The notes under the pieces are model-generated. The model did no database searches. It was not told where the DNA came from and worked only from the letters and a program-made list of their open reading frames with translations. From NCBI GenBank assembly GCA_036513075.1, contig DATBZS010000088.1:43481-107480 (forward strand): a stretch of DNA of 64,000 nucleotides, in the 5' to 3' direction. This document shows positions 46,398 to 55,269 of this stretch, one piece after another (the stretch's first letter is position 1; every line of letters begins with the position of its first letter). The DNA comes from Bog-756 sp036513075 (GTDB lineage Bacteria; Actinomycetota; Acidimicrobiia; Acidimicrobiales; RAAP-2). The position numbers and the translations under genes are program-made.

Positions 46398-48005
46398 ATG
46401 GCATCTGAGACCGCAGCAGGATCACCGAAGCACGAGCGGGTCACCGATTCGGGGATCACGATCAAGCAGGTCTACGGGCCCGACGACCTGAGCGGCTGGG
46501 ACCCTGATTCGGAGCTCGGCACCCCCGGCAGCTATCCCTACACGCGGGGCATCCGCCCCGACATGTACCGGGGCCGGCTGTGGACCATGCGCCAGTACGC
46601 CGGCTTCGGGACGGCTGAGGCCACCAACCAGCGGTTCAAGTTCCTGCTCGATGCCGGCCAGACCGGCCTGTCGTGCGCCTTCGACCTGCCCACCCAGATG
46701 GGCTACGACTCCGACCATCCCCGCTCCGAGGGCGAGGTCGGCAAGGTGGGCGTGGCCATCGACAGCCTGGAGGACATGCGGGCGCTGCTAAGCGGCCTAC
46801 CCCTCGACAAGGTAACGACGTCGATGACCATCAACGCCACGGCGGCCATTCTCCTCCTCTTCTACCAACTGGTTGCCGAGGAGGACGGCGTGGACCCGAA
46901 GTTGCTCGGTGGGACCATCCAAAACGACATCCTGAAGGAGTACGTGGCCCGGGGCACGTACATCTACCCTCCCCGCCAGTCGATGCGCCTGGTGACCGAT
47001 ACGTTCTCCTACTGCGCCGAGCACCTGCCGGCGTGGAACACCATCTCCATCTCCGGCTATCACATCCGCGAGGCCGGCTCCACGGCGGTCCAGGAGATCG
47101 CCTTCACCTTGGCCAACGGGATCGCCTACGTGGAGGCGGCGCTGGCCGCCGGCCTCAAGGTCGACGAGTTCGCCCCCCGCCTGAGCTTCTTCTGGAATGC
47201 GCACAACAACCTGTTCGAGGAGGTGGCCAAGTACCGTGCCGCCCGCCGGATGTGGGCGAAGATCATGACCGAGCGGTTCGAGGCGAAGGACGAGAAGTCC
47301 TTGCTGCTGCGGTTCCACACCCAGACCGGGGGGTCGACACTGACGGCCCAGCAGCCGCAGAACAACATCGTCCGGGTGACCGTCCAAGCCATGGCCGCCG
47401 CCCTGGGCGGCACCCAGAGCCTCCACACCAACGGGTTCGACGAGGCGCTCGGCCTACCGACCGAAGCGGCCGCCAGGATCGCCCTGCGTACCCAGCAGAT
47501 CGTGGGCTACGAGTCGGGCATTGCCGACACGGTCGACCCACTGGCCGGGTCCTGGTTCGTCGAGTCGCTCACCGATGAAGTCGAGCAGGCCGCCTGGGAC
47601 TACCTGGAGCGGATCGACGGCCTGGGCGGCGCCGTCGACGCCATCGAGGCCCAGTACATGCAGCAGGAGATCGAGCAGGCCGCCTACGCCTACGCCAAGG
47701 CCATCGACAGCGGCGACAAGGTCGTCGTCGGGGTCAACAAGTTCGTGGACGAGCACGGCACCCCGACCGAGGTGTTCCCCATCGACGCCGAACTCCAGCG
47801 GTCCCAGGTGGCCCGGGTGGGCCGGGTCCGGGCCGAGCGCGACCAGGCGGCGGTCGACGCCGCGCTGGTCGACGTCGAGGCCGCCGCCCGTGGCACCCAG
47901 AACCTCCTGATCCCGATGAAGGTGGCACTGTCCCGGATGGCGACGCTCGGCGAGGTGTCCGACGTCCTGCGGGGCGTGTTCGGGGAGTTCCACCCGAACG
48001 GCTGA
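46398..48005 (+). CDS. Acyl-CoA mutase large subunit (methylmalonyl-CoA mutase family)
   Basis: A 535-residue TIM-barrel subunit for B12-dependent carbon-skeleton rearrangement of acyl-CoA. Family segments: YPYTRGIRPDMYRGRLWTMRQYAGFGTAEATN-type start (residues about 40-75), AFDLPTQMGYDSDHP, GTIQNDILKEYVARGTYIYPPRQSMR and ISISGYHIREAGSTAVQEIAF. It ends at the close of the barrel: the cobalamin-binding domain (DxHxxG) is absent, so a separate small subunit, not in this window, is needed. It could be methylmalonyl-, isobutyryl- or 2-hydroxyisobutyryl-CoA mutase; I do not decide between them. The cofactor would come from the PduO-type enzyme at 36295. Confidence 0.93.
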   Translation: MASETAAGSPKHERVTDSGITIKQVYGPDDLSGWDPDSELGTPGSYPYTRGIRPDMYRGRLWTMRQYAGFGTAEATNQRFKFLLDAGQTGLSCAFDLPTQMGYDSDHPRSEGEVGKVGVAIDSLEDMRALLSGLPLDKVTTSMTINATAAILLLFYQLVAEEDGVDPKLLGGTIQNDILKEYVARGTYIYPPRQSMRLVTDTFSYCAEHLPAWNTISISGYHIREAGSTAVQEIAFTLANGIAYVEAALAAGLKVDEFAPRLSFFWNAHNNLFEEVAKYRAARRMWAKIMTERFEAKDEKSLLLRFHTQTGGSTLTAQQPQNNIVRVTVQAMAAALGGTQSLHTNGFDEALGLPTEAAARIALRTQQIVGYESGIADTVDPLAGSWFVESLTDEVEQAAWDYLERIDGLGGAVDAIEAQYMQQEIEQAAYAYAKAIDSGDKVVVGVNKFVDEHGTPTEVFPIDAELQRSQVARVGRVRAERDQAAVDAALVDVEAAARGTQNLLIPMKVALSRMATLGEVSDVLRGVFGEFHPNG

Positions 48006-48052
48006 GTGACTTCCGGCTGCGGTTGCCGTGTTGGCGCAGGCCGGCGCAGTGG

Positions 48053-50014
48053 TCAGGACAGCTTGGTGATCTGGATGGCGCGGATCACCAGGTGGCCGGA
48101 TGGCCCCACGGTCCCCTGCACCGACAGTGTGCTGCTGGTAGGGATGCGGACGGTCACCGTGCCGATGCCGGCGGTCGTCCCGGCGGGCACCGGCACGGTC
48201 CCGATCACCACCGGACCGGCCACCGCTCCGGTGCGGTCAGCTGGTAGTTGGATCAACGATCCCTGGTGGGGGAGTGCGGTGGCGGTGACCTCGACGGCCG
48301 TCGGGGACGCGTTACCCGACGACGAATAGCTGAGGCCGACCCGGAAGATGCCTGCACCGACATCTCGGACGGTGACGGGAGGTATGGCCATCGGGACCGA
48401 CCCTCCGGTGGTGACGATCCCGGAAGGCGGAAGGGCCGCACGGTACGAACCGAAGGGGAGCGTCTGGCGGGGCCCCGCCAGGGATACGACGAAGATGACC
48501 GCCCCGAGCACGGCGATCGCCACCGCGGTGCGGCGTGTCCGAACCCGCGGCCCCCGGCCCAGCGCCCACACGGCGAAGGCGACCAGGAGGAGGACGAGCA
48601 CCTCGGCTCCAGTCTGGTACCAGGTGGTCAACTCGGAGAGCGACTTGCCGAAGCCGTAGAACGTGGGCAGCAGCTGGTCGAGTGGGCCCCACCATCCCGG
48701 GTACAGCGTCGGGTCCCATGCCGTGAACGGGTCGATGGTGGCATTGAAGTAGGCGTGGTCGCCGAGGAACATCGGGAACGACTGGGACAGCCATAGAGCG
48801 CCCACACCGGCGCCGAATGCGGCCAGCCGTCTCGGAGTCACCTCCAGTCGGCGCAGTGCGAAGGGAATGAACGCCAGGAGCAGCGGCACCGCGCTCCACT
48901 GGTAGCGCCCGGCAAAGGACAGGTTGCCCAGGGCGTTGGCCACCGTTTGGCCGTTGGGCGCGGTCGGGTCGGGGACCACGGTGGTGTAGGTCCCGTTGAT
49001 CACCAGGAACATCGCCGCGGACAGGAGGATCCCGATCGTGGCAACTGCGACCTTCCGGACAGCAAACGCTGCGCCGACGAGGCCGACGACCAGGATGGGA
49101 AGCTGCACGAACATGCCCTGATGGCGGTCGAACGCCAACGCCAGGATGGAGGCGATGCCGTTGCTCCCGTGATCCGGGGGAGCCTGGGGGAGGCCCAACA
49201 GGTGGCCGATGTAGTAGGTGTTGTACAGCGCCCTCGACGCCAGCAGCAGGCCGATGCAGGCACCGGTCAGCACCACCTTCTTGATTGGCAACCGGCGGCG
49301 TGCGGCGACGACGGCAAAGGCGACGATGCCGATGACCACCGGGACGCCGTTCTTGAGGTTGAGCCACGGTGCGAATCCGAGCCCGACGGCGATGGCCGTC
49401 ATGGAGAACCGGCCGAGTGTCCCATCCCGTTCGGCCAGGCCGATCTCGACGAAGGCCACGGCCAGGAACAGCCCGCTGACGAGGTCGGGATACAGCTGGG
49501 TCGAGGCCAGCCACAGTGCGGGGCCGGCCATGGTGACGGCGAACACCCACCGGCCGGCGGTGCCCAATCCGGCCAGACGGGACGCCCGCTGGTGGAGGAC
49601 GACGAATCCGATGGCCAGCAGCAGGTCGAAGCCGAGCAGGGCCCCCCCGGTACCGTCGACAGCGAAGAACGGGGCGATCAGCATGGGCAGCCCGATGTCG
49701 TGGACGCTGAGCGGCCCGTGGGGGCCGACGAACGTGTTGGTCGCCGCCAGAGTCAGCTGCGGGCCGATGTCGATGTAGTGGGTGTGGCTGACCCGCTGGT
49801 ACGCCCACAGGACGTGCGGATCCAGGTGGGTAAGTGACATGGCGATCACCAGGTAGTGGGGCTCGTCCCCGGTGAGGGTGATGCCCTGACCCTGCACGAA
49901 GCACCAGACGGCGTACTCCAGGGCGGTGACGACGAGCACGGCCACTATCAGGGTCGACGGCCGGAGGCCGGACCGGTCTTCAGCTTGGGACGCCACGGTG
50001 GACCTGTGCCTCAC
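48053..50014 (-). CDS. Polytopic membrane protein, GT-C glycosyltransferase-like
   Basis: A 653-residue protein with about eleven to twelve hydrophobic helices over residues 15-500 and a soluble C-terminal beta-rich part (about 520-653). After the first helix comes ITLTGDEPHYLVIAMSL, resembling the acidic Asp-Glu pair of the first outer loop in GT-C transferases that use polyprenyl-phosphate sugars; a later loop contains FAGRYQWSAVPLLLAF. A role in modifying cell-envelope glycans is inferred from this alone. The GTG at 50014 is chosen; the longer open frame upstream is antisense to the M20 gene. A GTG at 49996 is an alternative. Confidence 0.75.
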   Translation of the reverse strand: MRHRSTVASQAEDRSGLRPSTLIVAVLVVTALEYAVWCFVQGQGITLTGDEPHYLVIAMSLTHLDPHVLWAYQRVSHTHYIDIGPQLTLAATNTFVGPHGPLSVHDIGLPMLIAPFFAVDGTGGALLGFDLLLAIGFVVLHQRASRLAGLGTAGRWVFAVTMAGPALWLASTQLYPDLVSGLFLAVAFVEIGLAERDGTLGRFSMTAIAVGLGFAPWLNLKNGVPVVIGIVAFAVVAARRRLPIKKVVLTGACIGLLLASRALYNTYYIGHLLGLPQAPPDHGSNGIASILALAFDRHQGMFVQLPILVVGLVGAAFAVRKVAVATIGILLSAAMFLVINGTYTTVVPDPTAPNGQTVANALGNLSFAGRYQWSAVPLLLAFIPFALRRLEVTPRRLAAFGAGVGALWLSQSFPMFLGDHAYFNATIDPFTAWDPTLYPGWWGPLDQLLPTFYGFGKSLSELTTWYQTGAEVLVLLLVAFAVWALGRGPRVRTRRTAVAIAVLGAVIFVVSLAGPRQTLPFGSYRAALPPSGIVTTGGSVPMAIPPVTVRDVGAGIFRVGLSYSSSGNASPTAVEVTATALPHQGSLIQLPADRTGAVAGPVVIGTVPVPAGTTAGIGTVTVRIPTSSTLSVQGTVGPSGHLVIRAIQITKLS

Positions 50015-50118
50015 GGGGTCACTGTCTAGCGTGTCCGCGGCATGGACGGCCGTCCTGAGCCGGTGGAGCCGATGGATCGAGTAGTCGGTCGTGAGGCCGG
50101 TTGGCCCCACTGGTCTGC

Positions 50119-51306
50119 TCAGCCTGTCCGTCCGGCCAGGAGACGCTCGCGCAGCGGGCCGGGGGCGGCCGCGTCGATCGCTGTCCAGGCCATCGACAGG
50201 GCACCGTCGCGGACGGCGGAGTCGGCCGACGGAGTGATGCATGCGGCGGCGAATTCGGGTTGGTGGTTGACCGCACCGTGGGACTCGATGGCCAACAGCG
50301 GATGGATGGTCGGCACGGCCAGCGAGACGTTGGCCATGTCGGTCGACAGGGTCGGTCTGGTCGCGCCCAGGTCGTCGAGGTCGAAGCTCCGGCCGAGGGC
50401 CTCGGCATTGGCCCGATAGCGGGCGAGGAGGTCCTGGTCGCTCTCCATATGGGAGTAGTCGGGGGCGAGCGGGGTGAAGGCCACCTCGGCCCCGGTGGCC
50501 CCGGCCCCGGCCTCGAAGCAGGCGTGCACTCTCGGTATCAGCTGTTCGAGACCCTGGAGGGTCAGGGACCGGACCATGAACCGGCCGGTCACCCGGGCCG
50601 GGATGATGTTGGCCGCCTCGCCACCGTGGGTGACCACGCCGTGGAGCTGGTCGCCGGGCGGAAGCTGCTGGCGCAGCAGTCCGAGGGCGACCTGGGCCAC
50701 GACCATGGCGTCGGCCGCGTTGATCCCCTTCCACGGTGCCGCCGAGGCGTGGGCCGTGCGGCCGGTGAAGTCGACATCGAAGTGATGGACGGCCAAGCAG
50801 GTGGCCTCCAGCCGCTCGGTCGCCCACGGGTGGACCATCATCGCCGCATGGACGTCGTCGAAGGCTCCGGCGTCGAGCATGAGCACCTTGCCACCGCCGC
50901 CCTCCTCGGCCGGCGTGCCGAGGACCCGGACGGTGACGCCCAGCTCGTCGGCGAGCGGGAGCAGGCCGAGGCCGGCGCCGACCGCCGTTGCCGCGATGAT
51001 GTTGTGGCCGCAGGCGTGGCCCACGTCGGGGAGGGCGTCGTACTCGGCGCAGATGGCCAGTACCAGCGGCCCGTTGCCCGCCTCGGCCACGAACGCGGTG
51101 GGCAGGCCGGCCGTCCCGGTGGTGACCCGGAAGCCGCCTCGCTCGAGGGCCTCGGCGGTCACGGCGGCCGATCGGGTCTCGTCGAAGGACAGCTCCGGAT
51201 GGGCGTGAATGTCATGGCTGAGCGCCACCAGGTCACCGAGGTGCGCCCCGATGGCCGCCCGGGCACCGTCCTTTGCCGAAGTGGTCCCGTCGTCGACCTG
51301 TGTCAT
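50119..51306 (-). CDS. M20 family amidohydrolase/peptidase
   Basis: A 395-residue dinuclear metallohydrolase of the M20D/amidohydrolase group, resembling aminobenzoyl-glutamate or acyl-amino-acid hydrolases. Motifs: HDIHAHPELSFDE at the N-terminus, AEYDALPDVGHACGHNIIAATAVGA (metal-binding Asp, Cys/His), GTPAEEGGGGKV with the catalytic Glu pair, VDFTGRTAHASAAPWKGINAADA in the dimerisation lid, and STDMANVS near the C-terminus. Substrate unknown. The ATG at 51306 is preceded by AGAGGAG, a good ribosome site. It follows the carboxylase gene by 66 bp of repeated GC-rich sequence. Confidence 0.92.
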   Translation of the reverse strand: MTQVDDGTTSAKDGARAAIGAHLGDLVALSHDIHAHPELSFDETRSAAVTAEALERGGFRVTTGTAGLPTAFVAEAGNGPLVLAICAEYDALPDVGHACGHNIIAATAVGAGLGLLPLADELGVTVRVLGTPAEEGGGGKVLMLDAGAFDDVHAAMMVHPWATERLEATCLAVHHFDVDFTGRTAHASAAPWKGINAADAMVVAQVALGLLRQQLPPGDQLHGVVTHGGEAANIIPARVTGRFMVRSLTLQGLEQLIPRVHACFEAGAGATGAEVAFTPLAPDYSHMESDQDLLARYRANAEALGRSFDLDDLGATRPTLSTDMANVSLAVPTIHPLLAIESHGAVNHQPEFAAACITPSADSAVRDGALSMAWTAIDAAAPGPLRERLLAGRTG

Positions 51307-51324
51307 GTCGGCTCCTCTGGTCGT

Positions 51325-51372
51325 GCGTCGGGTGGTGGCGGCGTCGGGTGGTGGTGGCGCCGGGTGGTGGCG
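51325..51372. repeat. Degenerate GC-rich tandem repeat between M20 and carboxylase genes
   Basis: Three imperfect copies of a unit around GCGTCGGGTGGTGGCG fill 51325-51372, right up to the carboxylase stop codon. Confidence 0.7.
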
Positions 51373-53151
51373 CTACTCGATGACGGCGATCACGTCGCCG
51401 GGTCCGACGGACTCGCCCGGGGCCACCCGGACCTCCTTGACGATCCCGGCCTTTTCGGCGTTGACGTTGTTCTCCATCTTCATCGCCTCGAGCACGCAGA
51501 CCGTCTGGCCGATCTCGACTGTGTCGCCTTCGGAAACCAGCACTTTGACGATGGTCCCCTGCATGGGGACGGCCACCGTGCCCGACCCTGCACCGGCTGC
51601 GGTGGCCTTCGGGCGCTTGGGCCCGGCGCCCTTGGTGGCCGCGCCACCGGCCTGGACGGCGATGGCGTCACCCAGATCGGGCACCCACAGCTTCACCTGG
51701 TAGCGCCGACCGTCGACCTCGGCGGTCACGTCGCGGAGCACCCGCGCTATGGCCTCCTCGCCCTCGGCGGGCGCTGGGGCGGCCGGTGTGGTGTCGGCGG
51801 TGACCGTCGACAGGTCGAGGGTCTGCTCGACCCAGTTAGTCGAGTGCTCTCCCGCCACGAAGTCCGGGTGACTGAGGATGGCGACGTCGGCCGGGAGCGT
51901 GGTGGCCACGCCCTCGACGACGGTCTCCTCGATGGCCCGGAGCATGCGCCGTCGGGCCGCCTCGCGGTCATGGCCCCAGACCACGAGCTTGGCCACGAGG
52001 TTGTCGTAGAACTGGCTGACGGTGTCGCCCGACTCGTAGCCGGCGTCGAGGCGGACGCCGGGACCACCGGGGACGACCATCCGGGTGATGGTGCCGGGCG
52101 AGGGGGTGAAGGCACCGCCGGCCGGATTTTCGGCGTTGATGCGGACCTCGATGGCGTGACCGTTGCGCTGCACGTCGTCCTGGGTGAAGCCGAGGGGCTC
52201 GCCCGAGGCCACCCGGAGCTGCCACTCGACCAGGTCGAGGCCGGTCACCAGCTCGGTCACCGGATGCTCCACCTGGAGCCGGGTGTTCATCTCCAAGAAG
52301 AAGAACTCGCCATCCTGGTAGAGGAACTCGACGGTACCGGCGTTGACGTAACCGCACGCCTCGGCCACTTTGACCGAGGCCTCGCCCATGGCGACCCGGA
52401 CGTCGTCGGGGAAGTTCGGCGCCGGGCTCTCCTCGACCAGCTTCTGGTGACGTCGCTGGGCCGAGCAGTCCCGCTCGCCGAGCCACAGGGTGTTGCCGTG
52501 GGTGTCGGCGATGATCTGCATCTCGACGTGGCGGGGCCAGGCCAGGTAGCGCTCCACGTAGCACTCGTCCCGGCCGAAGTAGCTGAGCGACTCACGCATG
52601 GCCGACTCGAGCGCTTCGGCGGCGTCGTCGGGACCGGTCACGACCTTCATGCCGCGCCCGCCGCCGCCGAAGGCCGCCTTGATGGCAACCGGCCAGCCGA
52701 ACTCCTCGCCGAAGGACACGACTTCGTCAGAGGTCGTCAGCACGTCGGTGCGCCCGGGCACGCCGGACACGCCTACCTTCTCGGCGGCGTGGCGGGCGCT
52801 GATCTTGTCGCCCATGACTTCGATGGCCTCGGGCGGCGGGCCGATGAAGGTCACGCCGCGCTCGGTGATGGCCCGGGCGAAATCGGTGTTCTCGGAAAAG
52901 AAGCCATAGCCGGGATGCACGGCGTCGGCCCCGCTGCGCTCGATCACGTCGAGGATCGCCTCGGTGTTGAGGTACGACTCTGCGGCCGTCTGGCCCCCGA
53001 GGGCATAGGCCTCGTCGGCCATGCGCACGTGGAGGGCGTCGCGGTCGAGTTCGGAGTAGACGGCCACGGTGGCCACACCCAGCTCCCTGCACGTCCGGAT
53101 GACCCGGACGGCGATCTCTCCCCGGTTGGCGATGAGGACCTTCTTGAGCAC
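51373..53151 (-). CDS. Acyl-CoA carboxylase alpha subunit (biotin carboxylase-BCCP)
   Basis: A 592-residue subunit combining biotin carboxylase and biotin carrier. The carboxylase part has MLKKVLIANRGEIAVRVIRTC, the ATP lid FGGGGRGMK, FFLEMNTRLQVEHPVTE and the active-site EVRINAEN. The carrier domain at the C-terminus has the biotin site EAMKMEN (Lys558). An Ala/Pro linker lies between. The architecture matches actinobacterial AccA-type subunits that pair with different beta subunits to carboxylate acetyl- or propionyl-CoA; no beta subunit is here. GTG start at 53151. The biotin ligase gene is divergent from it across 171 bp. Confidence 0.95.
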   Translation of the reverse strand: MLKKVLIANRGEIAVRVIRTCRELGVATVAVYSELDRDALHVRMADEAYALGGQTAAESYLNTEAILDVIERSGADAVHPGYGFFSENTDFARAITERGVTFIGPPPEAIEVMGDKISARHAAEKVGVSGVPGRTDVLTTSDEVVSFGEEFGWPVAIKAAFGGGGRGMKVVTGPDDAAEALESAMRESLSYFGRDECYVERYLAWPRHVEMQIIADTHGNTLWLGERDCSAQRRHQKLVEESPAPNFPDDVRVAMGEASVKVAEACGYVNAGTVEFLYQDGEFFFLEMNTRLQVEHPVTELVTGLDLVEWQLRVASGEPLGFTQDDVQRNGHAIEVRINAENPAGGAFTPSPGTITRMVVPGGPGVRLDAGYESGDTVSQFYDNLVAKLVVWGHDREAARRRMLRAIEETVVEGVATTLPADVAILSHPDFVAGEHSTNWVEQTLDLSTVTADTTPAAPAPAEGEEAIARVLRDVTAEVDGRRYQVKLWVPDLGDAIAVQAGGAATKGAGPKRPKATAAGAGSGTVAVPMQGTIVKVLVSEGDTVEIGQTVCVLEAMKMENNVNAEKAGIVKEVRVAPGESVGPGDVIAVIE

Positions 53152-53309
53152 GCTGCGCCTTTCGAAATCGGAGGTGGCGAGGTCCCGACCCCGCCGAGGC
53201 CGGCCGGGTGGGCCTTCGCCCCACGGTGGGGCATCCCCACTCTGTCATGCCCACGACGGGCTTCCTGGCACGGAACGCCCGTACCGGGCCCACAGACTGA
53301 CACGGGCCA

Positions 53310-53315
53310 TAGGGT
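53310..53315 (+). promoter_or_regulatory. -10-like hexamer of birA (leader about 1 nt)
   Basis: TAGGGT ends 8 nt before the ATG at 53323. Confidence 0.5.
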
Positions 53316-53322
53316 GTGTGCC

Positions 53323-54156
53323 ATGCCGGAGACCAGGTTCGCCGACATCCGACGATTCGACTCGATCGACTCGACCAACCGCTACCTGCTCGACGAGGCC
53401 CGGGCCGGAGCACCCGAGGGTGTCGTGGCCGTAGCCGACCACCAGACGGCCGGCCGGGGACGGCTTGGCCGTTCGTGGGAGGCGCCGGCGGGGGCCAACC
53501 TGTTGATGTCGGTCTTGCTGCGACCGGACATCGGACCGGGCGACCGCCATCTGGCCACTACGGCGGTGGCTCTGGCCGCGGTGGACGCCATCGGATCACT
53601 GGAACTTCCGGGCGGGCCGGTCGCGCCAGGTGTGTCGATCAAATGGCCGAACGACCTGGTGGACCCGGCCGGGAGGAAGCTGGCGGGCGTGCTGGCCGAG
53701 TCCGACCTCACCCCGAACACTTCGGCCAAGGGTGCATCGGCCCCTGGTGCTTCGGCCAACGAGCAGCCGGCTCCGGTGGTGGTCGGGATCGGCATCAACG
53801 TCAACTGGCCGGCCGACGAAGCCGAGCTTCCACCTGAGCTGCGGGGCCTGGCTGTCTCGCTCCGCCAGCTGGTCGGTGCACCGGTCGACCGGGAGGCGCT
53901 GCTCGAGGCGGTCCTGTCCTGCCTCGAGATCCGGGTGGACGACCTCGGATCGGAGGACGGCCGCGGTCGCCTGGCCGGCGACCTGCTCGCCGCATGTTCG
54001 ACGGTGGGAACACGGGTCCGGGTGGACCTGCCCGACGGGTCGTTCGAAGGGACCGCCGCGGGGATCAGCCCTGAGGGCCACCTCGTGGTGGCGACCGTCG
54101 GGGCCACCCGGACCGTGGTGGCCGGAGACGTCGTGCACGTGCGCCCGGGGTCCTGA
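53323..54156 (+). CDS. birA: Biotin-protein ligase
   Basis: A 277-residue ligase that activates biotin with ATP and attaches it to carrier lysines such as Lys558 of the neighbouring carboxylase. Motifs: DSIDSTNRYL, ADHQTAGRGRLGRSWEAPAGANLLMSVLL (nucleotide/biotin loop), SIKWPNDLVDPAGRKLAGVLAE and VVGIGINVNWP, then a C-terminal SH3-like domain. There is no N-terminal DNA-binding domain, so it is not a repressor. An Ala/Ser-rich insertion (TSAKGASAPGASANEQ) interrupts the catalytic domain at about 130-147. A very long frame upstream in the same phase is antisense shadow. Confidence 0.94.
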   Translation: MPETRFADIRRFDSIDSTNRYLLDEARAGAPEGVVAVADHQTAGRGRLGRSWEAPAGANLLMSVLLRPDIGPGDRHLATTAVALAAVDAIGSLELPGGPVAPGVSIKWPNDLVDPAGRKLAGVLAESDLTPNTSAKGASAPGASANEQPAPVVVGIGINVNWPADEAELPPELRGLAVSLRQLVGAPVDREALLEAVLSCLEIRVDDLGSEDGRGRLAGDLLAACSTVGTRVRVDLPDGSFEGTAAGISPEGHLVVATVGATRTVVAGDVVHVRPGS

Positions 54157-54229
54157 CCAGGTAGGACTCTGGTCGGGACGGCAACCGGAGGGTGCTCTCG
54201 GGCGTCAGTGTGGGTGGACGGACGACGGC

Positions 54230-54235
54230 TACGCT
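54230..54235 (+). promoter_or_regulatory. -10-like hexamer of the rml operon (leader about 2 nt)
   Basis: TACGCT ends 9 nt before the ATG at 54244. Confidence 0.5.
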
Positions 54236-54243
54236 GGTCCGCT

Positions 54244-55269
54244 ATGCGACTCCTCATTACCGGCGGCGCCGGGTTCATCGGCTCGAACTTCGTCCGCTAC
54301 TGGGTCGACCGGCACCCTGAGGATGTCGTGGTGGCCTACGACATCCTCACCTATGCCGGCAACCGGCCCAACCTGGCCGACGTCGAGGACCGGATCGCCT
54401 TCGTACAGGGGGACATCGGCGACCTCGAGGCCGTGTCGGCCACGTTGGCCGAGCACGACATCGACGTCATCGTGAACTTCGCCGCCGAGTCCCACAACAG
54501 CTTGGCCGTCCTGGACCCGACCCGGTTCTTCCAGACCAACGTCATGGGAACCCAGATCCTGGCCGAGGCGGCCCGCCGCCATGGTGTCGGTCGGTTCCAC
54601 CACATCTCCACCTGCGAGGTCTACGGCGACCTACCGCTCGACTCGGACGAGGTCTTCACCGAGTCCACGCCGTACCGTCCCCGGACCCCTTACAACGCGT
54701 CGAAGGCCGGCGGCGACCATGCGGTGCGGGCCTACCACGAGACCTATGGTCTCCCGGCGACCATCACCAACTGCTGCAACAACTACGGGCCCTACCAGTT
54801 TCCTGAGAAGGTGATCCCCCTGTTCACCGCCCGCGCCCTCGACGACCAACCACTTCCGCTGTACAAGTCGACCCAGAACAAGCGGGAGTGGTTGCACGTC
54901 GACGACCACTGCCGGGCCATCGAGCTCGTCCTGCAGCACGGCGTGGTGGGGGAGACCTACAACGTGGGCAGCGGGGTGGAGGCCTCCATCGAGGAGATTG
55001 CCGACGCGGTCCTCGCCTCCACCGGCAAGCCCCAGTCGCTCAAGGAGATCGTCCCCGACCGTCCGAGCCACGACCGCCGGTACCTCCTCGACTCGACCAA
55101 GATCCGCAAGGAGTTGGGCTGGGAGCCGACGGTCCCCTTCGAACAGGGCTTGGCCGAAACGGTCGCCTGGTACGCCGACCACCGCAGCTGGTGGGAGCCG
55201 CTGCGTGACCGGGCCCCGGTGGTGGAGGGTGACTGGAACGGACATGCCGCCGGCGCACCCGCCCGGTGA
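54244..55269 (+). CDS. rmlB: dTDP-glucose 4,6-dehydratase-like (altered active site)
   Basis: A 341-residue extended SDR of the RmlB kind, the second step to dTDP-rhamnose. It has the NAD motif ITGGAGFIGSNFVRY, FAAESHN, the Tyr150-x3-Lys154 motif (YNASK), and TNCCNNYGPYQFPEKVIPLF, which is specific to RmlB. The usual catalytic pair Asp-Glu in STDEVYG is here Cys124-Glu125 (STCEVYG), so the proton-donating Asp is missing. It may still dehydrate by another route or have a changed substrate. It overlaps rmlD by 4 bp and leads the sugar cluster. Confidence 0.9.
   Translation: MRLLITGGAGFIGSNFVRYWVDRHPEDVVVAYDILTYAGNRPNLADVEDRIAFVQGDIGDLEAVSATLAEHDIDVIVNFAAESHNSLAVLDPTRFFQTNVMGTQILAEAARRHGVGRFHHISTCEVYGDLPLDSDEVFTESTPYRPRTPYNASKAGGDHAVRAYHETYGLPATITNCCNNYGPYQFPEKVIPLFTARALDDQPLPLYKSTQNKREWLHVDDHCRAIELVLQHGVVGETYNVGSGVEASIEEIADAVLASTGKPQSLKEIVPDRPSHDRRYLLDSTKIRKELGWEPTVPFEQGLAETVAWYADHRSWWEPLRDRAPVVEGDWNGHAAGAPAR

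Noticed and set aside
50015..50827. Extension of the membrane-protein frame to 924 residues
   Set aside because: Arg/Pro/Gly-rich and antisense to the M20 gene; the first helix begins just after the GTG at 50014.
50101..53322. Frame of about 1074 codons upstream of birA in the same phase
   Set aside because: It is antisense to the M20 and carboxylase genes. Only the part from 53323 matches biotin ligase.
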